From Bradyrhizobium archetypum (lineage in GTDB: Bacteria; Pseudomonadota; Alphaproteobacteria; Rhizobiales; Xanthobacteraceae), in the NCBI RefSeq assembly GCF_013114835.1, contig NZ_JAAVLW010000001.1:930001-994000 (forward strand): a stretch of DNA of 64,000 nt, read 5' to 3'. Positions 1-7,559 of this stretch are shown piece by piece. The notes under the pieces are model-generated. The model saw only the letters and a program-made list of their open reading frames with translations. It made no database searches and had not been told where the DNA came from. The stretch's first letter is position 1, and each line of letters begins with the position of its first letter. Both the position numbers and the translations under genes were made by a program.

Positions 1-297
1 ATGATCGCGTTTACCGAACAGCTCGCCTATCAGAACGCGCAATACGGTATCCGCGCCAACGTCATCCTGCCCGGCCTGATGAACACGCCGATGGCCGTCG
101 ACACCCGCGCGCGCGAATTCAACAAGAGCCGCGCCGAAGTCGAGGCCGAGCGCGATGCCAAGGTGCCGCTGCGCCAGAAGATGGGCACTGGGTGGGACGT
201 CGCCAACGCCGCGCTGTTTCTGGCGTCGGATGAAGCGAGCTTTATCACCGGCGTGACCCTGCCGGTCGATGGTGGTGCGAGCGTGCGGCGGGGATAG
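1..297 (+). CDS. SDR-family oxidoreductase, C-terminal part (5' end outside window)
   Basis: This is the last 98 residues of a classical short-chain dehydrogenase/reductase, which uses NAD(P)(H) to oxidise or reduce an alcohol/carbonyl substrate that cannot be named here. The visible part has the post-active-site segment GIRANVILPGLMNTPM (family pattern RVNxxxPGxxxTP), a substrate-loop region rich in charge, and the C-terminal signature ITGVTLPVDGG. About 150 residues carrying the Rossmann motif and the catalytic Ser-Tyr-Lys should lie before base 1, so the ATG at base 1 is internal and not a start. It is separated from the following genes by a dispersed repeat. Family membership is secure; specificity is unknown. 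Confidence 0.9.
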   Translation: MIAFTEQLAYQNAQYGIRANVILPGLMNTPMAVDTRAREFNKSRAEVEAERDAKVPLRQKMGTGWDVANAALFLASDEASFITGVTLPVDGGASVRRG

Positions 298-300
298 AAT

Positions 301-384
301 CGTAGGGTGGGCAAGGGAGCGTCAGCGATGTGCGCACGATTCCCTCGGCGCAAAAGATAGTGGGCACGCTTCGCTTTGCCCACC
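301..384. repeat. Dispersed palindromic intergenic repeat, GTAGGGTGGGC family, copy 1
   Basis: An 84-bp imperfect palindrome sits directly after the SDR stop. Its ends GGTGGGCAA (306-314) and TTGCCCACC (376-384) are perfect inverted repeats. Related elements with the same ends lie at 54895-54986 and 62461-62556. This type of element is common between genes in Bradyrhizobium; here it could fold at the 3' end of the SDR mRNA. Confidence 0.65.
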
Positions 385-685
385 TTGCATCCTCGCACGC
401 CGCTATCAGACCTCATCCTGCCCGCATGTTTACCTTTGGTTAGTAACTTTCTCTTAACGGTTGCGGCGATTGGGCGGCCCTTTTTGACGCGCCCCCGTTC
501 GCGCGACTTGGCACCGGCGTTGTTTGTTTTTGGGCCCGCGTGATTCGACAATATCGATCAATTCCAATGACACGATGATGTGACAGCGCATCGTCGCTTG
601 TCGAAATCCAGACTCGTTGCGGTCGCACGAATTTCATGTGCGCTCGCTATGAGGCGCCACAAGAATTGTGGGAAGCCGAGGCACC
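385..685. other. Intergenic stretch with no recognisable gene
   Basis: About 300 bases between the repeat and a small gene. It contains T-rich patches near 430-455 and 520-535. Open frames here lack a plausible ribosome binding site and coding-like composition. I see no RNA gene or clear terminator; it probably holds the promoter of the gene at 686. Confidence 0.4.
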
Positions 686-910
686 ATGAACGACGAATTC
701 GACTACGACCTGACGCCGGCCCAGTGGGAAACGTTGAAGGCATTGCGAACGCCGGCGGCCAGGCTGCCGCGGATGAGCCGCACCACGATCGACGGCCTGA
801 TCGCGCTGGAACTTGCCGCGATGCACGGCGACACGCCACTTCTCACCGCGAAGGGACGCAAGGTCCTGATTCGCGGCTCGTCGCTGCTGCTGCAGGATCT
901 GGCGGCGTGA
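686..910 (+). CDS. Small conserved-looking hypothetical protein (74 aa)
   Basis: A 74-residue soluble protein starting MNDEFDYDLTPAQWE and ending in LLLQDLAA. The sequence has a DNA-binding-like helical character (LTPAQWETLKAL, then LIALELAAM) and a segment LLTAKGRKVLIRG that resembles the wing of small winged-helix proteins, but no family can be named with confidence. I chose the ATG at 686 over the in-frame GTG at 668 because GGGAAG lies just upstream of it. It stands alone between two repeats. Codon composition is like its neighbours. Function unknown; a small winged-helix regulator is a guess. Confidence 0.55.
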   Translation: MNDEFDYDLTPAQWETLKALRTPAARLPRMSRTTIDGLIALELAAMHGDTPLLTAKGRKVLIRGSSLLLQDLAA

Positions 911-961
911 TTCGCCGCAGTGCGATCGGATCAGGTACAACTGCAGCCGCGAGGAGACTGC

Positions 962-1093
962 GCTCCCTCTCCCGCTTGCGGGGGAGGGCTGGCGTGGGGG
1001 TATCGCCGCGAGTCACACTGTTCGTGTGGAGAGGCCCCACCCGGATCACATCTGACGATGTGATCCGACCTCCCCCACAAAAGGGGAGAGGTG
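962..1093. repeat. Intergenic palindromic repeat with CCCTCTCCC / GGGGAGAGG ends
   Basis: The element runs from CTCCCTCTCCCGCTTGCGGG to CTCCCCCACAAAAGGGGAGAGG. Inside is a perfect 9-bp inverted repeat, GGATCACAT (1043-1051) and ATGTGATCC (1058-1066), with a 6-base loop. The layout matches a repeat type common between genes of Bradyrhizobium. It lies downstream of both the 686 gene (+) and the cupin gene (-), where it could terminate transcription from both sides. Confidence 0.6.
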
Positions 1094-1137
1094 GCAATCC
1101 TCGAGTGGCTTATTCACCCACACGTCATCTGACAACC

Positions 1138-1520
1138 TCACACCGGCCTCTCCTCGTCCGTCACCGGCGAGGTGATCACCAGGAACACCAGATCAACCAG
1201 TCCGGAATTCGAAATCGCGTGCTCGACGCCGGGTGGCAGGAAGATGAAGTCGTGCTTGCGTACGACATGGTTCTTGCCGGCAATTTCCATCAGCCCTCGC
1301 CTTCGAGCACGTGGTAGATCTGCTCCTGCACGAGATGCTTGTGGCGCGCGACATGCGCCATCGGCTGGTACATCGAGATGCGGTAGTCGATGTGGCGGGA
1401 GCCTGCCGTCTCCGGCATCACCAGCGGTTTTGACAGCGCGCCGCCGAAATGATTGGGAAATTCGCGCCACGGCACTTCGGCGATATTGCGGATGAACGCG
1501 CCGTTATTTTCTGAAGCCAT
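1138..1520 (-). pseudogene. Cupin-domain protein, split by a -1 frameshift
   Basis: Read through a single missing base, this encodes a roughly 127-residue single-domain cupin. The first frame gives MASENNGAFIRN and later QEQIYHVLEGEG, the second gives GLMEIAGKNHVVRKHDFIFLPPGVEHAI, which together make cupin motif 1 and motif 2 (PPGVEHAI). The break is at a GGG run near 1294-1296: one more G restores the frame. At the break the stop TGA overlaps an ATG (TGATG) preceded by GGCGAGGG, so coupled reinitiation is possible and the two halves might still be made. The start at 1520 is chosen because GGAGG lies 5 bases upstream. It is the last gene of the ThDP-SDR-cupin operon, 14 bases after the SDR stop. 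Could be a real mutation, a sequencing error, or a genuinely split protein. Confidence 0.75.
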
Positions 1521-1534
1521 GATGGCCTCCATTG

Positions 1535-2239
1535 TCAGATCACCAGCGCCCCACCATCGATATAGACGATCGATCCCGTCGCAAAACCGTTCGCCAGAAA
1601 GCTGAGGATCTGCCGCGCAATGTCCTCACCCGCGCCGACCCGGCCGACCGGCAGCGCGGCCGCCGTCTTCGCCAGCATGTCGCGCCGCGCCTTTTCCGGC
1701 ATCGCGGCGCGGATCGGCGTGTCGATGACGCCGGGCGAGACCGCGTTGACGCGCACCGGCGCCAGTTCCAGCGCCAGCGCCCGCGAAAGCGACTCCAGCG
1801 CGCCGTTGGCGGCGCTGACGATCGCCGAATTCGGCCGCGGCCGGACGCTCAGGAAACCCGAAACCAGCGTCAGCGATCCGTCGGCGCGGATGTCCGCGCG
1901 TTGCGCCACCCGCCACGCGCCCCAGAACTTACCTTCCATCGTCGCACGGACGTCCTCCATCGCGACCGTCTTGAACGGGCCGGTGCGAAGCTGTGCCGCG
2001 GTGACCACGACATGGTCGACCGGCCCGCACCGCCGGAACAGGCTTGCCACGCTCTCATCGTCGGTAACGTCGGCGGGAATCGCAATCGCATTCAGCTTCT
2101 CCGCCACCCTGTCGAGCCGGTCGACGTTGCGGGAGGCAACGATGACATCGGCGCCTTCGCGCTTCGCCATCTCCGCGGTCGCAAGACCGATGCCGGAAGA
2201 ACCACCGACGACGACAACTTTCTTGCCTGCAAGCAGCAT
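1535..2239 (-). CDS. Atypical SDR protein lacking the catalytic Tyr and Lys
   Basis: A 234-residue SDR-fold protein. The nucleotide-binding glycine motif is VGGSSGIGLA (residues 11-20), the acidic turn after strand 3 is ADVTD (56-60), and the tail FATGSIVYIDGGALVI is the usual SDR end. The catalytic Ser is present (Ser127 in LVSG), but the Tyr-x3-Lys positions read Val141-Ser-Ala-Ala-Asn145, so the usual proton-relay pair is missing. Similar AANGALE variants are known in SDR subfamilies, so this is a lineage feature and not decay. AAGGA lies 7 bases before the ATG. It sits 22 bases after the ThDP gene and 14 bases before the cupin gene, suggesting one transcript. It may bind nucleotide without classical redox chemistry, or use other residues. 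Confidence 0.85.
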   Translation of the reverse strand: MLLAGKKVVVVGGSSGIGLATAEMAKREGADVIVASRNVDRLDRVAEKLNAIAIPADVTDDESVASLFRRCGPVDHVVVTAAQLRTGPFKTVAMEDVRATMEGKFWGAWRVAQRADIRADGSLTLVSGFLSVRPRPNSAIVSAANGALESLSRALALELAPVRVNAVSPGVIDTPIRAAMPEKARRDMLAKTAAALPVGRVGAGEDIARQILSFLANGFATGSIVYIDGGALVI

Positions 2240-2261
2240 GAGAATTCCTTATCGCGTGAGA

Positions 2262-4061
2262 TCAGACGGGCTGGTATCGCGTGCCGATGCCGGCCTTGCT
2301 TTGGCCGAGCCCGGGCAATTCCCAGACGCCCGCACCGGCCGGATTGATGTCGGCGGCGATATCGACGTCGATCAGATAGGGCTTGTTGGCGACGATGCCC
2401 TTGCGGATGGCCTCACCGATGTCGCCGGCACGATCGACCCGCACACCCTCGACGCCGCAGGCGCGCGCCATCGCGGCGAAGTCCGGATTGTAGCGCTCGC
2501 CGGTGTTGGGATCGTGGAAGTCGGTCGCGAGCTCGCGGCCACCGAGATAGCCGCGCTGCAGCCCGCGGATCGAGGCATAGGCGTAGTTGTTCCAGACCAC
2601 CCAGACCACCGGCAGGTTATATTCCACCGCCGTGCCCAGCACATTGGCGTGCATAAAGAACGCGCCGTCGCCGCACACCGAGACGCAGGGGCGATCGGGC
2701 GCGGCAAATTTCGCGCCCATCACGCCGGCCACGCCAAAGCCCATCGGGCCGAAACCCATCGAGCCGATCAGCGAATCCGGCCGCCGCGGCTTGCAGAAGC
2801 CGAGCAGCCAGTTGTGGTGCACGCCGATGTCGCTGACGAGGATCGCATCCTCCGGCAGCGCCTTGTCGATTTCGAGCGCGGCGCGCTGCGGATTGATCGG
2901 CGTGGTGTCGTCGGAAAAGCCGGGGGCGACGAACTTGTCCCATTCCTTGCGATAGCCGTCGATCTGCAAGAGCCATTTCTTGCGCGCGTCCAGCTTCTTC
3001 GAGAGATCGCCGCGGCGATCGAGTTCGGCATGCACCTGCCGCAGGAAGGTACGCACGTCGGCCATCAAGCCGAGCGCTACAGGATAGTTGCGGCCGATCT
3101 CCTCGGGATCGATGTCGATATGAATCAGCCGCGTCGGCGGTATGGTGAAGGAGTAACCCGGGATCCACGAGCTCGAGGTGCGATCGTCGAACCGCATGCC
3201 CATGGCCAATAGCACGTCGGCCTGCCGGGTCGCATGATTGGCCTGATAGTGCCCGGCGCGCGCGACGAGGCCCAGCGCCAGCGGATGGTTGCAGTCGATC
3301 GCGCCGAGACCGCTGGCCGACGCCGCCACCGGAATCGGCAGCCGTTCGGCGAGCTTTAAAAGTTCCTCGGCCGCGCCGCCATAGCGCACGCCCTGACCGA
3401 CGATGATCGCCGGCCGCTCGGCGGAAAGCAGCATATCGACGGCTTTCACCACGCCGTCCGGATCGGCGCCGCAGCGGCTCGAGATATTGGCATTCCATTC
3501 GATCGCGTTCGGCGCCTGCTCGGCCGCCGATTCCATGAACACGTCGAAGGGCACATCGAGCACGACAGGACCGGGCCGGCCGGTCGTCATGGTCTTCCAG
3601 GCCTGCCGCACCGCCAGCGGCACCATCTCGCCGCGCGTCGGCTGGAACACCTTCTTGCAGATCGTGCGCACGGTGGAAGGGAAATCGGCCTGATGATGCC
3701 GGTACATCTCCTGGAACGCGCCGCGGTTGAACTGGCTGGTCGGCACGTTGCCGGTCACCGCCATGAACGGTACGGAATCGAGAAAGGCATTCGCAAGCGA
3801 GATCGGCAGGTTCGCCGAGCCGGGGCCGCAAGAGGTGAACGTCGCCGTCGGCCGTCCCGACACGCGGTAATAAACGTCGGCCATGAAGCCGGCGACACTC
3901 TCGTGATGCACCGAGATGGTCTTGATGTCGTGGGAGCGCTCGTACAGCGCGTCGATGAACTGGATGTTGCCGTGGCCGCACAGGCCGAATACCTGCGGCA
4001 CCTTCTCCTGGATCAGATAGTCGACAATGACCTGGGCGCCGTTGAGCATGTTACGCGACAT
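2262..4061 (-). CDS. Thiamine-diphosphate-dependent enzyme, acetolactate synthase-like family
   Basis: A 599-residue three-domain ThDP enzyme of the acetolactate synthase/decarboxylase superfamily, expected to act on a 2-oxo acid or a similar C-C bond in the cytoplasm. Seen directly: the N-terminal pyrimidine-binding domain with the activating Glu54 in VHHESVAG, a central domain (about 200-340), and the C-terminal domain with the ThDP-Mg motif GDG (464-466) followed 24 residues later by NN (491-492). The CGHGN segment at 28-32 recalls IolD-like members more than biosynthetic IlvB, and no small-subunit gene is nearby, so branched-chain amino acid synthesis is unlikely. It leads the operon with the SDR and cupin genes, divergent from an IclR regulator. 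A catabolic decarboxylase, lyase or hydrolase is my inference; substrate unknown. Confidence 0.85.
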   Translation of the reverse strand: MSRNMLNGAQVIVDYLIQEKVPQVFGLCGHGNIQFIDALYERSHDIKTISVHHESVAGFMADVYYRVSGRPTATFTSCGPGSANLPISLANAFLDSVPFMAVTGNVPTSQFNRGAFQEMYRHHQADFPSTVRTICKKVFQPTRGEMVPLAVRQAWKTMTTGRPGPVVLDVPFDVFMESAAEQAPNAIEWNANISSRCGADPDGVVKAVDMLLSAERPAIIVGQGVRYGGAAEELLKLAERLPIPVAASASGLGAIDCNHPLALGLVARAGHYQANHATRQADVLLAMGMRFDDRTSSSWIPGYSFTIPPTRLIHIDIDPEEIGRNYPVALGLMADVRTFLRQVHAELDRRGDLSKKLDARKKWLLQIDGYRKEWDKFVAPGFSDDTTPINPQRAALEIDKALPEDAILVSDIGVHHNWLLGFCKPRRPDSLIGSMGFGPMGFGVAGVMGAKFAAPDRPCVSVCGDGAFFMHANVLGTAVEYNLPVVWVVWNNYAYASIRGLQRGYLGGRELATDFHDPNTGERYNPDFAAMARACGVEGVRVDRAGDIGEAIRKGIVANKPYLIDVDIAADINPAGAGVWELPGLGQSKAGIGTRYQPV

Positions 4062-4128
4062 CGATCACTCTCTCCCTGCAGCCCAATTCGCCCCCGCGTC
4101 TTCGCGCGCGGTGCGGCCAGCGAACCGG

Positions 4129-4157
4129 ACCCTATTTCTCATATTACTGTACGTCAA
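4129..4157 (-). promoter_or_regulatory. Candidate sigma-70 promoter for the ThDP-SDR-cupin operon
   Basis: On the minus strand, TTGACG (4152-4157 on the plus strand as CGTCAA) is followed after 17 bases by TAGGGT (4129-4134). The stretch 4130-4180 is the only AT-rich patch in the divergent spacer between the ThDP gene and the IclR gene, so IclR binding here is likely. The -10 match is weak. Confidence 0.35.
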
Positions 4158-4265
4158 TTGCTATTGTGGTATGTTTCTAGTGCGTCCTCGCTCGCTGCCC
4201 AGCGCTGTTGCCGGGCGAGGCCCGCCTGCTAGAGTTCGTCTCGCCCATCTGGAGAACTGATTCCC

Positions 4266-5159
4266 GTGAAACCGCGCGCCAAGTCGAAGACGAGCGACAA
4301 GGAGGCAACCCCTCGCAAGATCTCGATCGCAAGGCTGATGCCGTCGAGCGAACCCAACATCGACGACGAAGCCGAGGAGCGCGCGCGCGGCGGCGTGCAG
4401 TCGCTCGGCCGCGCATTTTCCATCCTTGAAGAGGTCGCGCGTCACCGCGAGGGCATTGGCCTTGCCGATCTCAGCAAGCTGGTCGGCCTGCACAATTCCA
4501 CCACCTTCCATCTCGCCAAGACGCTGGTCTCGCTCGGCTATCTCCGGCAGGAGCGCGATTCCAAACGCTACCGCGTCGGCCGGCCGTTGTTTGCGCTGGC
4601 GGCGAGCGCCCTCGACGAAATCGAGATGGTCAATTTGGCTACGCCGATCCTCGAAGACCTCTCCCGCGAGACTGGCGAAAGCGGGCATTTCGCCGTGCGC
4701 ATGGGCGATGCGGTTGTTGTCATCGCCCGCACCAGCGGGGCCGGCGCGTTCCAACTCACCGACCGCGTCGGCGTGGTGCGCCCGGCGCACTGCACTGCGC
4801 TCGGCAAGATCATGCTGGCCTCGCTGCGCCCCGATCAGTTGAAGCGCTTTCTCGAACGGGTCGAGCTGAAGCCGTCGACGAAAAAGTCGATCACCGATCC
4901 CGCCGTGTTGTTGCGCGAGATCGCGGAAATCCGCCGCAGTGCGATCGCCTTCGACGACGGCGAATACAATGCGGAAGTGCGCTGCGTTGCCGTGCCGGTC
5001 TATCATTTCACCGGCGAGGTGATCGGCGCGCTCGGCATTTCCGGTCCGATCTGGCGCATGACCGACCAGGTGATGCAGAGCCGCGCCAAACTGGTGCAAT
5101 CGGCTGCCAGCCGGCTGTCGATCGAATTCGGCGCCCGCGATCTCGCCAAATCCTCCTGA
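4266..5159 (+). CDS. IclR-family transcriptional regulator
   Basis: A 297-residue regulator with a 40-residue charged N-terminal extension, a winged helix-turn-helix (about 42-105: SLGRAFSILEEVARH, then LADLSKLVGLHNSTTFHLAKTL) and the IclR effector domain (about 115-290, including PAHCTALGKIMLA and GALGISGP, both typical of the family). IclR proteins bind small organic acids and control adjacent catabolic operons. It is divergent from the ThDP-SDR-cupin operon and precedes a Liv-type importer by 178 bases, so it probably controls both. The start is a GTG at 4266, with CTGGAGAAC about 10 bases upstream; this start keeps the extension, and a later start cannot be excluded. Confidence 0.93.
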   Translation: MKPRAKSKTSDKEATPRKISIARLMPSSEPNIDDEAEERARGGVQSLGRAFSILEEVARHREGIGLADLSKLVGLHNSTTFHLAKTLVSLGYLRQERDSKRYRVGRPLFALAASALDEIEMVNLATPILEDLSRETGESGHFAVRMGDAVVVIARTSGAGAFQLTDRVGVVRPAHCTALGKIMLASLRPDQLKRFLERVELKPSTKKSITDPAVLLREIAEIRRSAIAFDDGEYNAEVRCVAVPVYHFTGEVIGALGISGPIWRMTDQVMQSRAKLVQSAASRLSIEFGARDLAKSS

Positions 5160-5217
5160 TTTCCTCGTTCTGAATTGCCTCTGTGCGCGCTTCTGCGCGG
5201 CCACGACGCATTTGGCG

Positions 5218-5246
5218 TTGACAGGACGGACTGCGTCCGGAAATAT
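5218..5246 (+). promoter_or_regulatory. Candidate promoter with palindromic operator before the Liv-type importer
   Basis: TTGACA (5218-5223) is followed after 17 bases by AAATAT (5241-5246). The spacer carries the perfect palindrome CGGAC-TGC-GTCCG (5227-5239). A better -10 sequence, TACAAT at 5249-5254, is too far from the -35 box. A repressor or activator, possibly the neighbouring IclR protein, could bind the palindrome and control the transporter operon. Confidence 0.4.
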
Positions 5247-5337
5247 CCTACAATAATAAAAGAACGTCTCTCACATTGTCGCATATGCGGGCGGAAGAGA
5301 GAACGTCGCGATGTGCTTTCGGGGAGGAGATCAGCAA

Positions 5338-6582
5338 ATGACCCGCTACAGCCGACGTACTCTGTTGAAGAGCGGAGCCGCCTTCGCCGCCGCCTCGACA
5401 CTCGGATTTCCATCCGTCGTCAGCGCGCAGGCCGCGCGGATAAAAATTGGACATCTGGTGCCGCTGACCGGCTTTCTCGGCGCGATCGGCAGCTACGCGC
5501 AGCTCGGCGTCAAGATGGCAGCGGAAGAAATCAACGCCTCCGGCGGCATCATGGGCAGGCAGATCGACCTGATGTCGGAAGACTCGGTCAATCCTGCCAC
5601 CGCCTCCACCAAGGCCCAGCGCATGATCGAGCAGGACGGCGCGGCGCTCTTGCTCGGCGAAATCTCCTCCGCCTCGTCGCTGACCATCATGCAGGTCGCC
5701 GAACGCAACAAGAAAGTGTTCTTCTCGACCGGCGCGCGCTCGGACGCGCTGCGCGGCAAGGACTGCAACCGCTATTCCTTCCACTGCGACATCCCGAACA
5801 CGGTGATGGTCAACGCGGTCGGCACCGCGCTTCTGCAGAAGGGCCTGGTGAAGGGCAAGAAGTTCGTGACGCTGACGGCCGACTACATTTTCGGCCACGA
5901 CCTCTTGAAGGCCGCCAAAGCCTTCTTCAGCGCCAACGACGCCACGCTGATCGGCGACGAGCTGATCGCGACAGATGTCACCGACTTCAGCCCATATCTG
6001 CTGAAGGTGCGGCAGGCCAAGCCCGACGTCGTGTGCTGCAACCTCGCCGGCAACCAGGTCACCAACCTCGTCAAGCAATACGCCGAGTTCGGCTTCCCCT
6101 ATCCGCTGGTCGGATTCAACCTCAACACCGGCGACGCCTGGGCGATGGGCGAAGGCAATCTTTCCGGCACCTGGCCAACGGTCTGGTATCACACGCTCGA
6201 CAATCCGGCCTCAAAAGCCTTCGTCGAGGCCTTCAGCAAGAAATACGGCAAGCCGCCGGAGAACCATGCCTGGATCGAATACATCACGCTGAAAATGATC
6301 GCGCAGGCGATCAACGAGACCAAGTCGACCGAGAGCGACGCGCTGATCGGCCATTTCGAGAAGCAGACGCAGTTCGACATCATGAAGGCGCGCAAGGCCT
6401 ATTTCCGCTCGTGGGACCATCAGCTCGTCCAGGAGGCCTATCCGTTCACAGTGAAGCCGAAGGGCGAGATGAAGGACAAGTGGGACATGCTGGTGCTCGG
6501 CGAGGCCGTTCCGGCCGCCGGCGCTGACCTTGAATCGATCTACCCGACGAAGACGCAAAATCCCTGCAACATGAAGGCGTAG
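5338..6582 (+). CDS. Periplasmic substrate-binding protein of a Liv/HAAT-type ABC importer
   Basis: A 414-residue type I periplasmic binding protein (LivJ/LivK-like, peripla_BP_6). It starts with a twin-arginine signal (SRRTLLKSGAAFAAA), with a likely cleavage after VSA near residue 31, followed by KIGHLVPLTGFLGAIG, the standard opening of the mature domain in this family. The start at 5338 was preferred to an upstream ATG at 5311 because GGAGGAG lies just ahead and the Tat signal follows at once. It delivers substrate to the permeases encoded at 6684 and 7556. Binding proteins of this family take branched-chain amino acids, amides, urea or aromatic acids; the IclR and ThDP neighbours favour an organic acid, which is inference. 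A terminator hairpin follows its stop. Confidence 0.92.
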   Translation: MTRYSRRTLLKSGAAFAAASTLGFPSVVSAQAARIKIGHLVPLTGFLGAIGSYAQLGVKMAAEEINASGGIMGRQIDLMSEDSVNPATASTKAQRMIEQDGAALLLGEISSASSLTIMQVAERNKKVFFSTGARSDALRGKDCNRYSFHCDIPNTVMVNAVGTALLQKGLVKGKKFVTLTADYIFGHDLLKAAKAFFSANDATLIGDELIATDVTDFSPYLLKVRQAKPDVVCCNLAGNQVTNLVKQYAEFGFPYPLVGFNLNTGDAWAMGEGNLSGTWPTVWYHTLDNPASKAFVEAFSKKYGKPPENHAWIEYITLKMIAQAINETKSTESDALIGHFEKQTQFDIMKARKAYFRSWDHQLVQEAYPFTVKPKGEMKDKWDMLVLGEAVPAAGADLESIYPTKTQNPCNMKA

Positions 6583-6616
6583 AAGCTCGATTTGGGCGTC
6601 GGGCACACTGGCGTTG

Positions 6617-6653
6617 CGGCGCCGGCATGGATCGGCCGGCGCCGTCTCTTTTT
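6617..6653 (+). terminator. Intra-operon rho-independent terminator between binding protein and permeases
   Basis: A perfect 10-bp GC stem, CGGCGCCGGC (6617-6626) pairing with GCCGGCGCCG (6635-6644), has an 8-base loop and is followed by TCTCTTTTT. It lies between the binding-protein stop and the first permease gene. Partial termination would give more binding protein than membrane components, as is usual for ABC importers. Confidence 0.8.
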
Positions 6654-6683
6654 CAAGGCACGTGTTGAGATCGCGGATCGCAG

Positions 6684-7559
6684 ATGCAGTTCGGATTCCT
6701 GCTTGAACAGGTGGTGAATGGCCTGGTGCTCGGGGGCTATTACCTCCTGATCGCGCTCGGGCTATCGCTGATCTTCAGCGTCGGCGGCATCGTCAATCTC
6801 GCGCATGGCGCGTTCTATGCGCTCGGCGCCTATATCTCCGTCGAGATCACGAAATATCTCGGCTTCGGTTCGGCCGTGGTGCTGTCGCCGGTCGCCGTCG
6901 CGCTGCTCGGCATTCTCTTTGAGCGGTTCGTCCTGCGAAGGTTCTACAGCGCCGATCCGATCCTGAGCCTGCTCGTGACATTCGCCCTCGCGATGGTGAC
7001 CGAGCAGGCGATCCGCATCATCTGGGGCGCGCCGCCGATCTCGGCCGCGATCCCGCAGGTCTTTCGCGGCTCGGTGTTTCTCGGCGACTTCCTGTTCTCG
7101 CGCTATCGCCTGCTGATCCTCGCTGTCGTCGCCGCCGTCCTGCTCGGCGTCTGGCTCTTGCTGCACAAGACCTCGTTCGGCCGCGTGGTGCGCGCCGGCA
7201 TCCAGCGGCCGGACATGGTGGCAGCGCTCGGCATCCGCCTGCAGCCCTACATGACCGCGATCGTGATGCTCGGCGTCGGCATGGCAGCCCTCGGCGGCGC
7301 GTTCTTTGCGCCGATCACGATCGTGCATCCGGCGATGGGCGCGGAGATCATCACGGTTGCCTTTGTCGTCGTGGTGATCGGCGGTCTCGGCAGCTTCTGG
7401 GGCGTCGTGATATCAGCCCTGCTCGTCGGTGTCGTCAGAGGCATCACCATCCATTTCGCGCCGGCCGCCGGCGAAGCCTCGATCTACGTGCTGATGTTCC
7501 TGGTGCTAATGGTGCGGCCGCGCGGCCTGCTCGGCGAACGGATCGAGAAGTTCGAATGA
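6684..7559 (+). CDS. Branched-chain amino acid-type ABC permease, LivH family
   Basis: A 291-residue polytopic inner-membrane protein with about eight hydrophobic segments, forming half of the translocation channel. The family features GLSLIFSVGGIVNLAHGAFY near the N-terminus and the EAA-like loop with VVVIGGLGSFWGVV near residue 230-245 are clear. The gene ends MVRPRGLLGE..., a normal LivH end. It overlaps the next gene by 4 bases (ATGA), so the two are translated together. The ATG at 6684 has only a weak ribosome binding site. Its partner permease is the N-terminal domain of the downstream fusion. Confidence 0.93.
   Translation: MQFGFLLEQVVNGLVLGGYYLLIALGLSLIFSVGGIVNLAHGAFYALGAYISVEITKYLGFGSAVVLSPVAVALLGILFERFVLRRFYSADPILSLLVTFALAMVTEQAIRIIWGAPPISAAIPQVFRGSVFLGDFLFSRYRLLILAVVAAVLLGVWLLLHKTSFGRVVRAGIQRPDMVAALGIRLQPYMTAIVMLGVGMAALGGAFFAPITIVHPAMGAEIITVAFVVVVIGGLGSFWGVVISALLVGVVRGITIHFAPAAGEASIYVLMFLVLMVRPRGLLGERIEKFE

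Noticed and set aside
1620..3212. A 530-codon plus-strand frame across the SDR and ThDP genes
   Set aside because: Antisense to two genes with intact motifs and of biased composition.
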